Shown one piece after another: positions 40,251 to 49,365 of a stretch of 64,000 nt of DNA. A model generated the notes under the pieces. It worked only from the letters and a program-made list of their open reading frames with translations. It had not been told where the DNA came from and made no database searches. The position numbers were made by a program, and so were the translations under genes. Source of the stretch: Serratia quinivorans (GTDB lineage Bacteria; Pseudomonadota; Gammaproteobacteria; Enterobacterales; Enterobacteriaceae). The stretch spans positions 62,001-126,000 of the forward strand of contig NZ_CAMKGL010000009.1 in the NCBI RefSeq assembly GCF_946227985.1. Direction: 5' to 3'. Within the stretch, counting starts at the first letter, position 1, and every line of letters begins with the position of its first letter.

Positions 40251-41042
40251 TTACCAGCAGACAAAACCGCCATCGACGACCAGATCAACACCGGTACAGA
40301 ACGACGCTGCATCACTGGCGAGGAAGAGTGCCGGGCCTGCCATCTCTTCCACTTTTGCCATCCGCTGAAGCGGCGTCTGGCTTTCAAATTCACGTGTCTG
40401 ATGGACCATCTCAGGGCGTGTGTTCATCGGCGTGGCGGTGTATCCCGGGCTGATGGAGTTGACGCGAATCCCTTTGCTGACCCACTCCATTGCGAGACTT
40501 TTGGATAGGTGAATAACACCCGCTTTGGAGCAGTTGTAATGCGCCTGTTCAAGACCGCGATTAACAATAATGCCGGACATGGAGGCGATATTAATAATCG
40601 AGCCTCCACCTGACTCCTGCATCAGTTCGGCTTGCGCTTTACAGGAGTTCCATACGCCGGTGAGGTTAATATCGATAACCCGCTGCCATTGTTCAGTCTC
40701 CATCTCAAGCGCCGGATTGGCATTGGCGATACCGGCCGCGTTAACGGCGATATTGAGGCGTCCGAAGCGGCTTTTGGCCAAGGCGACGCCGGCACGCAGA
40801 TCGCTGTGTTGACGCACATCCCCGGTATAAAAGCAGGCCTGCCCGCCAATCGCCTCGATATTTTTAACAGTTTCAGTAAGGCCACCGTCTTCGCGCAGAT
40901 CAAAGCAGACTACCCGAGCGCCCGCGCTGGCGAGTCCGTAAGCAATCATCTGACCGATGCCGCTGCCTGCACCAGTCACAAAGGCCACGCGGTCCTGCAG
41001 GTTAAACAGCTGTTGAGCAAAATCTTTTGTGATCATAGCCAT
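40251..41042 (-). CDS. Short-chain dehydrogenase/reductase 1 of the sugar cluster
   Basis: Classical SDR of about 263 residues. Cofactor motif TGAGSGIG is at 23-30. The aspartate ending strand 2 (VCFDLRED) predicts NAD(H). NAAG is followed by the catalytic Ser in IASMSGIIVN and by Tyr/Lys in HYNCSKAG; the C-terminus is DLVVDGGFVCW. It resembles polyol dehydrogenases (arabitol 2-dehydrogenase, threitol dehydrogenase) in general form; the substrate is unknown. Last gene of the minus-strand operon. ATG 41042 or 41036 are both possible starts. Likely oxidises an imported polyol, or interconverts ketose and polyol. Confidence 0.85.
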   Translation of the reverse strand: MAMITKDFAQQLFNLQDRVAFVTGAGSGIGQMIAYGLASAGARVVCFDLREDGGLTETVKNIEAIGGQACFYTGDVRQHSDLRAGVALAKSRFGRLNIAVNAAGIANANPALEMETEQWQRVIDINLTGVWNSCKAQAELMQESGGGSIINIASMSGIIVNRGLEQAHYNCSKAGVIHLSKSLAMEWVSKGIRVNSISPGYTATPMNTRPEMVHQTREFESQTPLQRMAKVEEMAGPALFLASDAASFCTGVDLVVDGGFVCW

Positions 41043-41159
41043 CACTCTCTGAATTAGTACCCCGTGGCACAATATGGCGTAAACCGACGGGGAGGAATGT
41101 CCCGGCTCGCAGCTAACGCCTTCCGGGCTACGAATCTGGTTTGTCGTCCCTGATGGGCA

Positions 41160-41957
41160 TTACGACATAATCAGGCCACCGTCGATGTTGATGGTTTGCC
41201 CGGTAAGATAGCGTGCATCGTCTGAAGCGAGAAAAGCCACCAACCCGGCGACATCTTCGGGTTTACCGGCACGCTTCATCGGGATACCTTCGACCCATTC
41301 CGCCATCAGTTCACCTTTGCCATAGCGTTTTTGTTCGGTGCTCAGGGCTTCACCCCATACACGATCGTTGTAATCCCACATGTCGCTTTCGATAATGCCT
41401 GGGCAGAAGGCGTTGACGGTGATATTCCACGGTGCCAGTTCGTGGGCCAGGCTTTGCGTAATACCGATAACGCCCATTTTGCTGGCAGCGTAATGCGGGG
41501 TGTAGATAAAGCCCTGACGACCCTGACCTGACGACGTATTAATCAGGCTGCCGTGTTTTTGCTTCACCATGTATTTGGCCGCTTCGCGGCAGCAGAGCCA
41601 GACGCCAGTGGTGTTAACCGCCAGCACTTTCTCAAAATCGGCTTTCGGCATGCGGTCGTAATAATCGATGGTGATGACACCAGCGTTCTGGATAGAAACA
41701 TCGATAGTGCCGAAACGGGTGGCGGCTTGCTCGTACAACGATTGCACCTGCGCTTCATCAGTGACATCGACCTGCAATGACAGGATCTCGGTCTGGTAAC
41801 GTTGGCGTAAGGTTTCTGCCGTTTCGTGAACGCGCTCGGCGTTGGAGACCATCACCAGGTTTGCACCATCTCGAGCAAAGCGCTCAGCAATTCCCGCGCC
41901 AATCCCGCGGCATGCGCCGGTGATCACGACCGTTTTATTATGGAAATTTCTTTGCAT
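41160..41957 (-). CDS. Short-chain dehydrogenase/reductase 2 of the sugar cluster
   Basis: Classical SDR of 265 residues, distinct from its neighbour. TGACRGIG is at about residues 13-20, and strand 2 ends VMVSNAERV without an acidic residue, so the NAD/NADP choice is not clear. NAGV, NTSSGQGRQG with the catalytic Ser, and HYAASKMG with Tyr/Lys are intact; the end is TGQTINIDGGLIMS. Resembles sorbitol/galactitol 2-dehydrogenase-like enzymes. Two different SDRs in one operon suggest successive oxidations, an oxidation-reduction epimerisation, or two substrates. Start ATG 41957, with GGGAA upstream. Confidence 0.85.
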   Translation of the reverse strand: MQRNFHNKTVVITGACRGIGAGIAERFARDGANLVMVSNAERVHETAETLRQRYQTEILSLQVDVTDEAQVQSLYEQAATRFGTIDVSIQNAGVITIDYYDRMPKADFEKVLAVNTTGVWLCCREAAKYMVKQKHGSLINTSSGQGRQGFIYTPHYAASKMGVIGITQSLAHELAPWNITVNAFCPGIIESDMWDYNDRVWGEALSTEQKRYGKGELMAEWVEGIPMKRAGKPEDVAGLVAFLASDDARYLTGQTINIDGGLIMS

Positions 41958-42014
41958 GTTTTTTCCCTTTTGTATGCCGGACGCAAACGCGTGCGGCGGG
42001 GTAATGAAAGCGTA

Positions 42015-43070
42015 TTAACTGGCAACCTGAGCCGTGGCATGTTTTTCCTCATGGCGACGCATCAGGATGACTTTGTTCTGTAATTTCTGCTGGAATTGGT
42101 CGACGATGACGGCGGTGACAATAACCACCCCCTTAATGACCATTTGCCAGAAGTCGCTGACACCCATCATCACCATGCCGTCAGCAAGGAAGACGATGAC
42201 GAAAGCACCAATAATTGAGCCCGTGACCCGACCACGCCCACCTGCCAGCGCGGTTCCGCCCAGTACGGTGGCCCCGATGGCGTCCATTTCGAACATATTG
42301 CCGGTCATTGGGTGGGCCGTTTGCAGCTGTGAAGCGACGATCAGGCCAACAAATGCGGAGCACAGGCCAGAGAAGGCGTAAACGAATACTTTTGCTTTAA
42401 CTATGGGGACGCCAGCCAGACGAGCAGCGGATTCGTTACCACCAATAGCGTAGATATAGCGACCAAGTGGTGTTTTTGTCGTCAGCCAGTAGCCCAGCAG
42501 CAGGAACCCGATCATCAGCCAGATAGGCAGATAAATGCCCATTAGCGTACCGGAGCCCAGCGTGGCGAAACCGGTATTACCCAGTGCTTCTATCCCATTG
42601 AGATTGGGGTAGGTGCTGCCGTCATTGAACAGCAAGGCAGAACCCCTGGCGACATACATCATGCCCAGCGTACAGATAAAGGGTGCCACGCCGAAACGGG
42701 TGATCACGGCACCGTTAATAAAGCCGACAAGGATGCCGAAGATGGCCACGCACAGAATAACTTCAGGGACGTTGAAGAAGATGACGTTGCCGTTCCATAA
42801 GGGCAGGCCGTTGGTCAATAATGCCCCTGCGACCATTCCGCAGATCCCGGCGACGGCGCCGACAGAGAGGTCAATCCCTCCAGTCAGGATAACCAGCGTC
42901 ATGCCGATGGCCAGCAGGCCGGTGATGGCCACGTGCTGAGTCATAATCAGCAGGTTAGATGGGGTCAGGAAATTCGGTACCATCACGCTGAAAAACGCGA
43001 TAACCAGCAGCAGAGCGATAAAAGTTCTGGCCTTCAGCAGGTACATATAAATCATATATTTCTGGTTCAT
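42015..43070 (-). CDS. Ribose-type ABC transporter permease
   Basis: 351-residue inner-membrane permease of the RbsC/BPD_transp_2 family with about nine to ten helices. Typical segments are ILTGGIDLSVGAVAGICGM near residue 62 and the coupling region AIGGNESAARLAGVPIVKAKVFVYAF around residue 210. Belongs with the adjacent ATPase (43088) and binding protein (45298). Single permease, so it should act as a homodimer. Confidence 0.92.
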   Translation of the reverse strand: MNQKYMIYMYLLKARTFIALLLVIAFFSVMVPNFLTPSNLLIMTQHVAITGLLAIGMTLVILTGGIDLSVGAVAGICGMVAGALLTNGLPLWNGNVIFFNVPEVILCVAIFGILVGFINGAVITRFGVAPFICTLGMMYVARGSALLFNDGSTYPNLNGIEALGNTGFATLGSGTLMGIYLPIWLMIGFLLLGYWLTTKTPLGRYIYAIGGNESAARLAGVPIVKAKVFVYAFSGLCSAFVGLIVASQLQTAHPMTGNMFEMDAIGATVLGGTALAGGRGRVTGSIIGAFVIVFLADGMVMMGVSDFWQMVIKGVVIVTAVIVDQFQQKLQNKVILMRRHEEKHATAQVAS

Positions 43071-43087
43071 GATGGATTCCAGCCTGA

Positions 43088-44632
43088 TTAATCTTGAGGT
43101 GTTGAAGCCGCGATTAATTTTTCGCGGGTAACCGCATGACGCGGTAAATCAGCGGTAATACGGCCATCGGCCATCACCAAAATTCGATCCGCCAGCGCCA
43201 TGACTTCATCGAGTTCCGATGAAGAGAACATCACTGCCAGTCCCTGTTGGGCCATTTTGCCTATCAGGTGATAAACGTCAGTTTTGGCGCCGACGTCGAT
43301 GCCGCGAGTGGGCTCATCGAGAAAAACAACCTGTGGTTGTGTCATTAGGGCTTTGCCTAACACCACTTTTTGTTGATTGCCACCGCTTAAGGAGGTAATC
43401 GGCAGTTCAGGGTCGCTGACTTTGATAGCGAGCTCGCGAATCATCTCTTTTACCCTGGCGTGTTCTTTTTGTGGGTTCAGCCATTTCCACGCCTGGCGAA
43501 AACCTTTCAGGCTAAAATCCGATAAGGTCATATTCGATTGAATCGACATAATCTGCACCACGCCTTCGCCCTGTCGGTCTTCGGGAACTAACGCCAGCCC
43601 TTTTTTAAGCCGGGTTTGAAACTGGGCTTTGCCAATATTTTCGCCATTAAGATAGACGCTGCCATTCTGGCAAGGCATCAGCCCTATCAGGCCTTTAAAC
43701 AGCTCCGTGCGCCCGGCACCCAGCAGGCCGTAAATACCAATCACTTCCCCTTTACTCAGCGTGAAGCTCACATTGTTGAGCTTATATCCGCCGCTGTGGT
43801 GTAGCGCCGTCAAACCTTCAACAGCCAGCACCGCTTGGCCTTTCGGGGCAGGCTGATAGTCGAAATGTTTTTTCTTATCGCCAACCATCTGTTCGATAAT
43901 CCAGGGAATGCTGGCATCGCTGACATTACGTTCACTGATAAAGCGTCCATCGCGGAAAATGGTAATGTGATCGCCAATTTCCATCAGTTCTTCCAGTCGA
44001 TGGGAAATATAAATAATGGTGACGCCGCGACGTTTAAGCTGCTCAATAACGTTAAACAGAATTTTGACTTCCGACTGGCTCAGCGCAGAAGTAGGTTCAT
44101 CCATGATTAATACACGAGTGTCTTTTGAAAGTGCGCGTGCAATTTCGACCAACTGCTGGTGGCCGATACCTAATTCGCCAAGCTGAGTATAAGGATCGAC
44201 ATTGAGCTCCAGTCTTTCCAGTAATTTTTTTGCTAACTCATATTGATAATTTTCGTTGATCTTCCCTTTCTGAAAGAACTCGTTAGCCATAAATATATTA
44301 TCCATGATGTTCATGTTCGGGAATAAATTTAATTCCTGAAAAATGATGCTGATTCCCTTTTTTTCGGCTTGGTGAGTCGAACTAAGGATAACCGGACTGT
44401 CATCAAGAATAATTTGACCGGAGGAAGGGGTTTCAACGCCAGCAAGCATTTTCATCATGGTGGATTTACCCGCACCATTCTCTCCGATCAGTACGTTTAC
44501 TTTATTTCGATAGACCCGATAATTCACGTTATCCAAGGCCACTACCCCTGGATAGACACGTGACAACTCACGGGTTTCGATAATAACTTCAGATTCGACT
44601 GGTTGGGGAGTGACGAGTTCTTGCTGTTGCAT
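43088..44632 (-). CDS. Ribose-type ABC transporter ATPase (two fused NBDs)
   Basis: 514-residue RbsA/MglA-type protein with two nucleotide-binding domains. The first has Walker A GENGAGKST, a degenerate signature in GIGHQQLVEIARAL, and Walker B VLIMDEPTSAL. The second has the degenerate P-loop GLLGAGRTE usual for this family, signature LSGGNQQKV, and VFLDEPTRGIDVGAK. Such asymmetric ATPases power import of monosaccharides and polyols. Three bases after the DUF2291 lipoprotein gene. Confidence 0.93.
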   Translation of the reverse strand: MQQQELVTPQPVESEVIIETRELSRVYPGVVALDNVNYRVYRNKVNVLIGENGAGKSTMMKMLAGVETPSSGQIILDDSPVILSSTHQAEKKGISIIFQELNLFPNMNIMDNIFMANEFFQKGKINENYQYELAKKLLERLELNVDPYTQLGELGIGHQQLVEIARALSKDTRVLIMDEPTSALSQSEVKILFNVIEQLKRRGVTIIYISHRLEELMEIGDHITIFRDGRFISERNVSDASIPWIIEQMVGDKKKHFDYQPAPKGQAVLAVEGLTALHHSGGYKLNNVSFTLSKGEVIGIYGLLGAGRTELFKGLIGLMPCQNGSVYLNGENIGKAQFQTRLKKGLALVPEDRQGEGVVQIMSIQSNMTLSDFSLKGFRQAWKWLNPQKEHARVKEMIRELAIKVSDPELPITSLSGGNQQKVVLGKALMTQPQVVFLDEPTRGIDVGAKTDVYHLIGKMAQQGLAVMFSSSELDEVMALADRILVMADGRITADLPRHAVTREKLIAASTPQD

Positions 44633-44634
44633 TT

Positions 44635-45255
44635 TTATTTCCCTCCCAAACGAGCAATTTTCGCTGGTGTAATATCAGGAATGGTTTGCGGAATATCCCA
44701 GGCCGAGAATACGCCATACACTTGCGTTATTTCGCCCGTTTTAATTTGTGCCGCTTGAATCATTTTTACCGCATGTTCGTTAATGGCCTGGCCATATTCG
44801 CCAAACAGAACCTGATCGTTAAAGTCTTGATAACTGGTACCCTGGTAGGCGTCGCGTAACAGCGTGCCGCGCAGCGTGGGGCCAATTTGCACCACAACAT
44901 TGCTGCCGTCGGTATCCTGAATCGTCATTTTTCCGCTACGGGAAGTGGAGTCAATATGAGTGATATTGCCTTCAACCTTGACGTAAAAAATGCACGGATT
45001 CTCATCCTGAGCGCGATAGCCCAATGTTTTGCAAGCGCTATCAATATCTTTAGCCGCACGTAGGGCAGCCATTAACTCGGCAACGGGACGGGCCTGAGAA
45101 ACGACCTGTGGAACCACTTTGTCTTGCCACGTCTGATCGATATTCGCCATATGCGGATTGGGCGGGGATTTAAGATCGGCCAGCTCTTGCTGAGAGACAA
45201 TACGACAGCCCCCAAGCGCAAGAACGGCCAGTGCCAGCCAGGTTTTTTTATACAT
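44635..45255 (-). CDS. DUF2291 lipoprotein linked to the ABC importer
   Basis: 206 residues with a lipoprotein signal peptide (MYKKTWLALAVLALGGC, lipobox LGGC, Cys17) and a globular region of the DUF2291 family. DUF2291 genes recur inside ribose-type ABC transporter operons of polyol and apiose type in alpha- and gamma-proteobacteria, but no function is assigned. Its place between binding-protein and ATPase genes suggests an accessory part of the importer, for instance a membrane-tethered partner of the binding protein. That role is inference. Confidence 0.82.
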   Translation of the reverse strand: MYKKTWLALAVLALGGCRIVSQQELADLKSPPNPHMANIDQTWQDKVVPQVVSQARPVAELMAALRAAKDIDSACKTLGYRAQDENPCIFYVKVEGNITHIDSTSRSGKMTIQDTDGSNVVVQIGPTLRGTLLRDAYQGTSYQDFNDQVLFGEYGQAINEHAVKMIQAAQIKTGEITQVYGVFSAWDIPQTIPDITPAKIARLGGK

Positions 45256-45297
45256 AAACTCTCCTATACGCCTCCGAAGAGGCGCAACAACCCGAAC

Positions 45298-46233
45298 TCA
45301 GGATTTGATATTGAAGTCCTGAACTTTGTCTGCATTGTCTTTGGTAATCAGAATGCCGCGGAACATAACGCGTTGTTTCGCTGGATTTTCACCTTTTTGC
45401 AGGTAGTTATCGAGATCGGTAACGCCCTGAGCGGCAATAGCCTGCGCCTGGAGCATCACCGTGGCTTGCAGGGTTCCGGCTTTAACGGCATCGCGTTCAT
45501 CGTTACTGCCATCAATACCAACAACTACAACATCGCTGCGATTCGCGGCTTTCAGCGCGGCAATAACGCCCAGAGCGACAGGGCCGTTGCCGCAAATCAC
45601 GCCTTTCACGTCAGGATGTGCCTGTAAAATACTGTCCATAATGCGTTTGCCGTCGATTAACGTCCCTTTGGCATCTTGCTTCGCGACGCTGATCATATCC
45701 GGGTATTGGTCGATGACCTGATGGAAAGATTTAGAACGGGTAACACAGTTTTTATCTGCCAGGTTACAGGTCAGTTCGGCATATTTTCCTTTTTCCGTCA
45801 TCTTCTCAACAAATACGTTGGCGACTTCAGAGCCGGCCTGAAAGTTATTATGGGTGATTTGTTCAAGAGCGACGTCATCAACAGGGATTTCCCTGTTAAT
45901 TAATATCACAGGAATGCCTGCTTTCTTCGCTTTCTCAATTGCCGCTACGCTGGCGGTTGAGTCGGCATTATCAAGAATAATCCCCTGAACTTTTTTACCT
46001 ATGGCGGTATCAATCAGTTCATTCTGTTTTTTTACATCTTCACCATGTGAAAGAATTGTGGTTTGGTATCCCAGTTCTTTTGCTTTTTCGCTGGCACCTT
46101 TGGCTTCAGAAGCGTAATACGGATTATCCAGCGAATTTACCATGATCATGATGGTGCCTTTTTCCACTGCCTGAGCAGTAAAAGAAAAGGCGGTCAGGGT
46201 AGCAACAGTTAAAAGCGTTAAACGTAATTTCAT
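45298..46233 (-). CDS. Ribose-type periplasmic substrate-binding protein
   Basis: 311 residues of the RbsB/Peripla_BP_4 family. Signal peptide with cleavage after about residue 22 (FTAQA). Features are MVNSLDNPYYASEAKGA, GIILDNADSTASVAAIEKA, VILINREIP and GVICGNGPVALGVIAALKA near the hinge, typical of pentose or polyol binders. Two cysteines in LTCNLADKNCV may form a disulfide. First structural gene of the transporter block, 133 bases after the kinase. The ligand is not predictable from sequence alone. Confidence 0.92.
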   Translation of the reverse strand: MKLRLTLLTVATLTAFSFTAQAVEKGTIMIMVNSLDNPYYASEAKGASEKAKELGYQTTILSHGEDVKKQNELIDTAIGKKVQGIILDNADSTASVAAIEKAKKAGIPVILINREIPVDDVALEQITHNNFQAGSEVANVFVEKMTEKGKYAELTCNLADKNCVTRSKSFHQVIDQYPDMISVAKQDAKGTLIDGKRIMDSILQAHPDVKGVICGNGPVALGVIAALKAANRSDVVVVGIDGSNDERDAVKAGTLQATVMLQAQAIAAQGVTDLDNYLQKGENPAKQRVMFRGILITKDNADKVQDFNIKS

Positions 46234-46366
46234 GACAATGTTCTCTCTTGGTTGTTATTGTCGGGTACGGTGAAACAACGTATGGCCTGAATATCAAATT
46301 TATGGGCGAGGGGCTCCTTTGGTTGATGATTAAGGTTCGTCGCGCACGAAGATTCCCTGGTGGGCG

Positions 46367-47887
46367 TCAGGTGGACGATGCCGGTTTCCATAATGTTCTG
46401 TTCACCGCATGGCGCCACTCCTGCCATCTTTTTTGCAGACGCTGATGGCGGTCCATATCGGGGATAAATTCACTGTGTTCGGTTAAAAAAACCTTCAGGT
46501 CGGTAATCGATCCTGGTGTGAGGGCTTTGCGGGCGAGTAGGGCGGCACCAATCGCCGAAAGTTCGGCAACATCGCTGCGCATTACCGGGCAACCCAGCAG
46601 GTCTGCCTGATACTGCATTAACCAGTCGTTTTTCGTCGGGCCGCCGTCGACCATTAATGCCGTCAAGTGAAAGTCATCCTGCTGGCGCATGGCGGCAACC
46701 ACATCGGCGATTTGATAGGTAATTGACTCCAGTGCCGCGCGAATCAGATGCGCGCGTTTGACACCACGACTCAGGCCACAAATAACGCCGCGAGCGCTGT
46801 CATCCCACCAGGGAGCGCCAAGGCCGGTTAACGCTGGCACAAAATAGACGCCCAATGTAGATCCCACAGAGGCGGGCAGGGTGTTGAGTTCATGTGCCAG
46901 TTCGACATCGGAAAGCTCGCTTAAGCCCGTGCTGTCTGCCATCCATGCAACGGCATCACCGGTATGTGGGATATTGCCCTCCAGCCCATAGGTGATGCGA
47001 TCGCCATCGTGCCAGGCAATGGTGGTGGCCAGTGCGTCAATATCGCATTTTGCCGATTGCACTGGTGCCATCACCGAGGAACCTGTCCCGTAGGTGGCTT
47101 TAACGCAGCCCAATTCGCCGAGGGCGTGGCCGAACAGCGCGGCATGCGAATCCCCTACCATCGCCATCACCGGAATACCATCCGGGATCGCGTTTAACCC
47201 GCAGGTATAACCATAAAATCCGCTGGAAGGTTTAATCTCCGGTAGTGCGGCAAGAGGGATCTGGAACAGCGCCAGCATCTCGTTGTCCCACTGCCCGGTT
47301 TGCAGGTTCAGCAACTGGGTGCGTGCGGCATTTGAGTGATCGCAATAGAACGCCTTACCCTGGGTTAAATTCCACAGCAGCCAGCTATCGATAGTGCCGA
47401 GACAAATTTCACCGCGTTCTGCGAGCCGGTGGCCTTCGGGAACAGATCCCAGCAACCAGCGCATTTTTGATGCAGAGAACAGGGGGGCAATCGGCAGTCC
47501 GGTGGTGGTTTTAATTTGCGCTTCTTTGTTATCGCGACGCAGTTCATCGCAAAAAGCGGCGCTGCGGGTACACTGCCATGAGATGGCTGCGTTAATTGGT
47601 TTACCGCTCTGGCGATACCAGCCAATAGCGGTCTCACGCTGGTTGCTGATAGCTAATGCGGCAATGTTTTCTGCGCCAACGTGTTCGACGGCCTTAGCGA
47701 TAACGTCGAGAGAGGCTTCGACCAATAGCTCGCCCGACTGCTCGACCCAGCCATCGCGCGGCGTTTGAATTGCCAGCGGTTGAGAGAATTTCACCACTAT
47801 GTGGCCGCGGCTATCGAGTACGACGGCTTTGGCGTTAGTGGTGCCTTCGTCCAGTGCAATGATGAACTCTTTACGTGTTGCCTGCAT
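46367..47887 (-). CDS. FGGY-family carbohydrate kinase
   Basis: 506-residue sugar kinase with the ATPase fold. It has the N-terminal phosphate-1 motif ALDEGTTNAKAVVLD, DGWVEQSGEL, ISNQRET and WQCTRS as in glycerol kinase, then MVGDSHAALFGHALGE, YGTGSS, and the C-terminal adenosine motif MVDGGPTKNDWLMQ. Closest in character to glycerol/xylulose/erythritol (EryA) kinases, so the substrate is likely a small polyol or ketose. ATG 47887 is chosen because TAGGAGACAA lies upstream; the frame extends to 47983 without support. First gene of the transporter operon. Confidence 0.9.
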   Translation of the reverse strand: MQATRKEFIIALDEGTTNAKAVVLDSRGHIVVKFSQPLAIQTPRDGWVEQSGELLVEASLDVIAKAVEHVGAENIAALAISNQRETAIGWYRQSGKPINAAISWQCTRSAAFCDELRRDNKEAQIKTTTGLPIAPLFSASKMRWLLGSVPEGHRLAERGEICLGTIDSWLLWNLTQGKAFYCDHSNAARTQLLNLQTGQWDNEMLALFQIPLAALPEIKPSSGFYGYTCGLNAIPDGIPVMAMVGDSHAALFGHALGELGCVKATYGTGSSVMAPVQSAKCDIDALATTIAWHDGDRITYGLEGNIPHTGDAVAWMADSTGLSELSDVELAHELNTLPASVGSTLGVYFVPALTGLGAPWWDDSARGVICGLSRGVKRAHLIRAALESITYQIADVVAAMRQQDDFHLTALMVDGGPTKNDWLMQYQADLLGCPVMRSDVAELSAIGAALLARKALTPGSITDLKVFLTEHSEFIPDMDRHQRLQKRWQEWRHAVNRTLWKPASST

Positions 47888-48004
47888 TAGGTTGTCTCCT
47901 GAGTCACATTTTGTCCTGGCGCGGGGGGAAATGTAGGCATTCCTCTTTCTCGCATTGCTGCCTGGCAGGTCATGTTGTGACAATTCGTTTTCACTGGTTT
48001 AATC

Positions 48005-48029
48005 ACTGAATATATATTCGATAGTGATT
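48005..48029 (+). promoter_or_regulatory. Operator copy 1 (GAATATATATTC element) upstream of the kinase operon
   Basis: A 25-bp element with the palindromic core GAATATATATTC (48008-48019) and, five bases later, GTGATT. It is flanked by AATCACT (48001-48007) and its complement AGTGATT (48023-48029). It matches copy 2 at 49366-49390 in about 21 of 25 positions. On the minus strand a -10-like TAAATA lies just upstream, so a bound repressor would cover the transcription start. Likely operator of the SorC regulator. The rest of the 361-base gap (47888-48248) holds the CRP site and no gene. Confidence 0.72.
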
Positions 48030-48083
48030 ATTTATTTAACACCTTAGCCAGAAACTTCACGTCGGGCTACAGGAAAAATCATC

Positions 48084-48105
48084 AATTGTGCTGGCAATCA
48101 CACTT
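48084..48105 (-). promoter_or_regulatory. CRP site upstream of the kinase-transporter operon
   Basis: TTGTGC-TGGCAA-TCACA is one base from the TGTGA-N6-TCACA consensus. Its centre lies about 80 bases upstream of operator copy 1 in the direction of the kinase, a plausible class I activator position for catabolite control. Confidence 0.65.
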
Positions 48106-48248
48106 ATCCGATCGAGGAAGCTTCCGGATGCGGGTGAAAGAGAGTGAGGCTTGGTATGATTATCACATTGAAATGTATATATTTATTTTCAGTTCCTTTA
48201 CGCTCGGGATAAAGCGTAAAGGTTTTGAGAAAGAGTTGGCTGGGGAAA

Positions 48249-49199
48249 TTAACCGGCGACAAGCAGGCGCGCGGTTGGGTAATCCGTGATTAAAACATCG
48301 ATATAACCACCCGATAGCGCACCTTTGATAGCCGCAACCTTATCGGCCCCACCAGCAAGGGCAACCACATTAGGGCACTTTTTCACTTTCTCCAGCGCCA
48401 TACCGATAACCGGGTCTTCATCATCGCGTAACACAGCCTGGCCGTTTTTATCGTAGTAGTGCAGACAAATGTCGCCGACCGCTCCGCGTTCCGCCAACAC
48501 CTGGAGCATATCTTCGTGGTAGTAGTTTCCTGAGGTTTTGAGCAATTGTGAGGGTTCGAGGATGCCAATCCCGACGATGGCAATGTCGACTTCATCGAAG
48601 CGAGCAATCACATTGGCGACATCTTTACTGGCAACGAGACGATTTTTTTCCTCCGTCGAGCCTTCAATGCTCTGGGACGGCAGCAGCCAGGCATCACAGT
48701 TCAGATGTTGCGCCAGGGTTTGAGTGAGGATGGTTGCTTGCACGTTACCATTAGGCCCTACACCGCCCAGCAGTTGAATAACGCCGTTCGCCTTCAGGTT
48801 CTGGGCGTGAACCTCATCGACCATGGCGCGGATTGTTGAACTCCACGAAGAGACACCAATCAGATCTTTCGGCCGTAATCGAGTTTCCAGATAGTGGGCG
48901 GCGGCGGAACCGATGGCGCGTTTAATCGTGTGATCACTGGCGTCCTCTTCGGTATCCACCACGATGGCTTGTTTAATTCCGTAGCGATCTTCCAGGCCTT
49001 TTTCAAGATTCAGGAAAATATTCGATGGCTGAACAACGCTAATTTTGACCACGCCCTCCTTTTGGCAACGCGTAATCGCTCGGGAGATAAATGACTGAGA
49101 AAGCGAGAGAATTTGAGCAATATCGGACTGCTTTCGTCCTTCAAGATAGTAAAGCGTGGCAATCTTAACTAATAGCCGTTGTTCATCCTGCTTAGCCAT
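48249..49199 (-). CDS. SorC-family sugar-binding transcriptional regulator
   Basis: 316 residues. N-terminal helix-turn-helix at about 8-55 (YLEGRKQSDIAQILSLSQ then SFISRAITRCQKEG), followed by a SorC/DeoR-type effector-binding domain (about 60-316) with GVSSWSSTIRAMVDE, LLGGVGPNGNVQ and VALAGGADKVAAIKGALSGG. The family includes SorC, LsrR and the erythritol regulator EryD; ligands are usually phosphorylated sugars made in the pathway. It lies between two copies of the GAATATATATTC element and is read towards the kinase operon. Predicted repressor of both units, relieved by a kinase product. Confidence 0.9.
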   Translation of the reverse strand: MAKQDEQRLLVKIATLYYLEGRKQSDIAQILSLSQSFISRAITRCQKEGVVKISVVQPSNIFLNLEKGLEDRYGIKQAIVVDTEEDASDHTIKRAIGSAAAHYLETRLRPKDLIGVSSWSSTIRAMVDEVHAQNLKANGVIQLLGGVGPNGNVQATILTQTLAQHLNCDAWLLPSQSIEGSTEEKNRLVASKDVANVIARFDEVDIAIVGIGILEPSQLLKTSGNYYHEDMLQVLAERGAVGDICLHYYDKNGQAVLRDDEDPVIGMALEKVKKCPNVVALAGGADKVAAIKGALSGGYIDVLITDYPTARLLVAG

Positions 49200-49272
49200 A
49201 TATTTCCCCGAAAATCATTTACGTGCAGCCATTATGTTAGAGCTATTTATCATACGCGAAATGAACAGACAT

Positions 49273-49297
49273 TTAAGTGTGATGGATATCTAACTTT
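49273..49297 (+). promoter_or_regulatory. Weak CRP-like site in the regulator-transketolase gap
   Basis: AGTGTGATGGATATCTAAC carries a perfect left half TGTGA but a poor right half. The 366-base gap (49200-49565) between the divergent regulator and transketolase genes has this, operator copy 2, and no ORF. Confidence 0.3.
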
Positions 49298-49365
49298 CAC
49301 CAATACTCAAAATCAGCTATGGACAAAAACAGAACAGCGATCGCATAATTGAATAAAGAATCGTT

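Noticed and set aside
46367-47887. LsrK-like autoinducer-2 kinase (SorC regulator, FGGY kinase and ribose-type importer recall the lsr operon)
   Set aside because: No LsrF or LsrG, a single permease instead of two, and the kinase is closer to the glycerol kinase type; the transketolase does not fit AI-2 processing.
48001-48029. CRISPR or phage repeat from the GAATATATATTC element
   Set aside because: Only two copies, 1.36 kb apart and both in promoter regions; no array and no cas genes.
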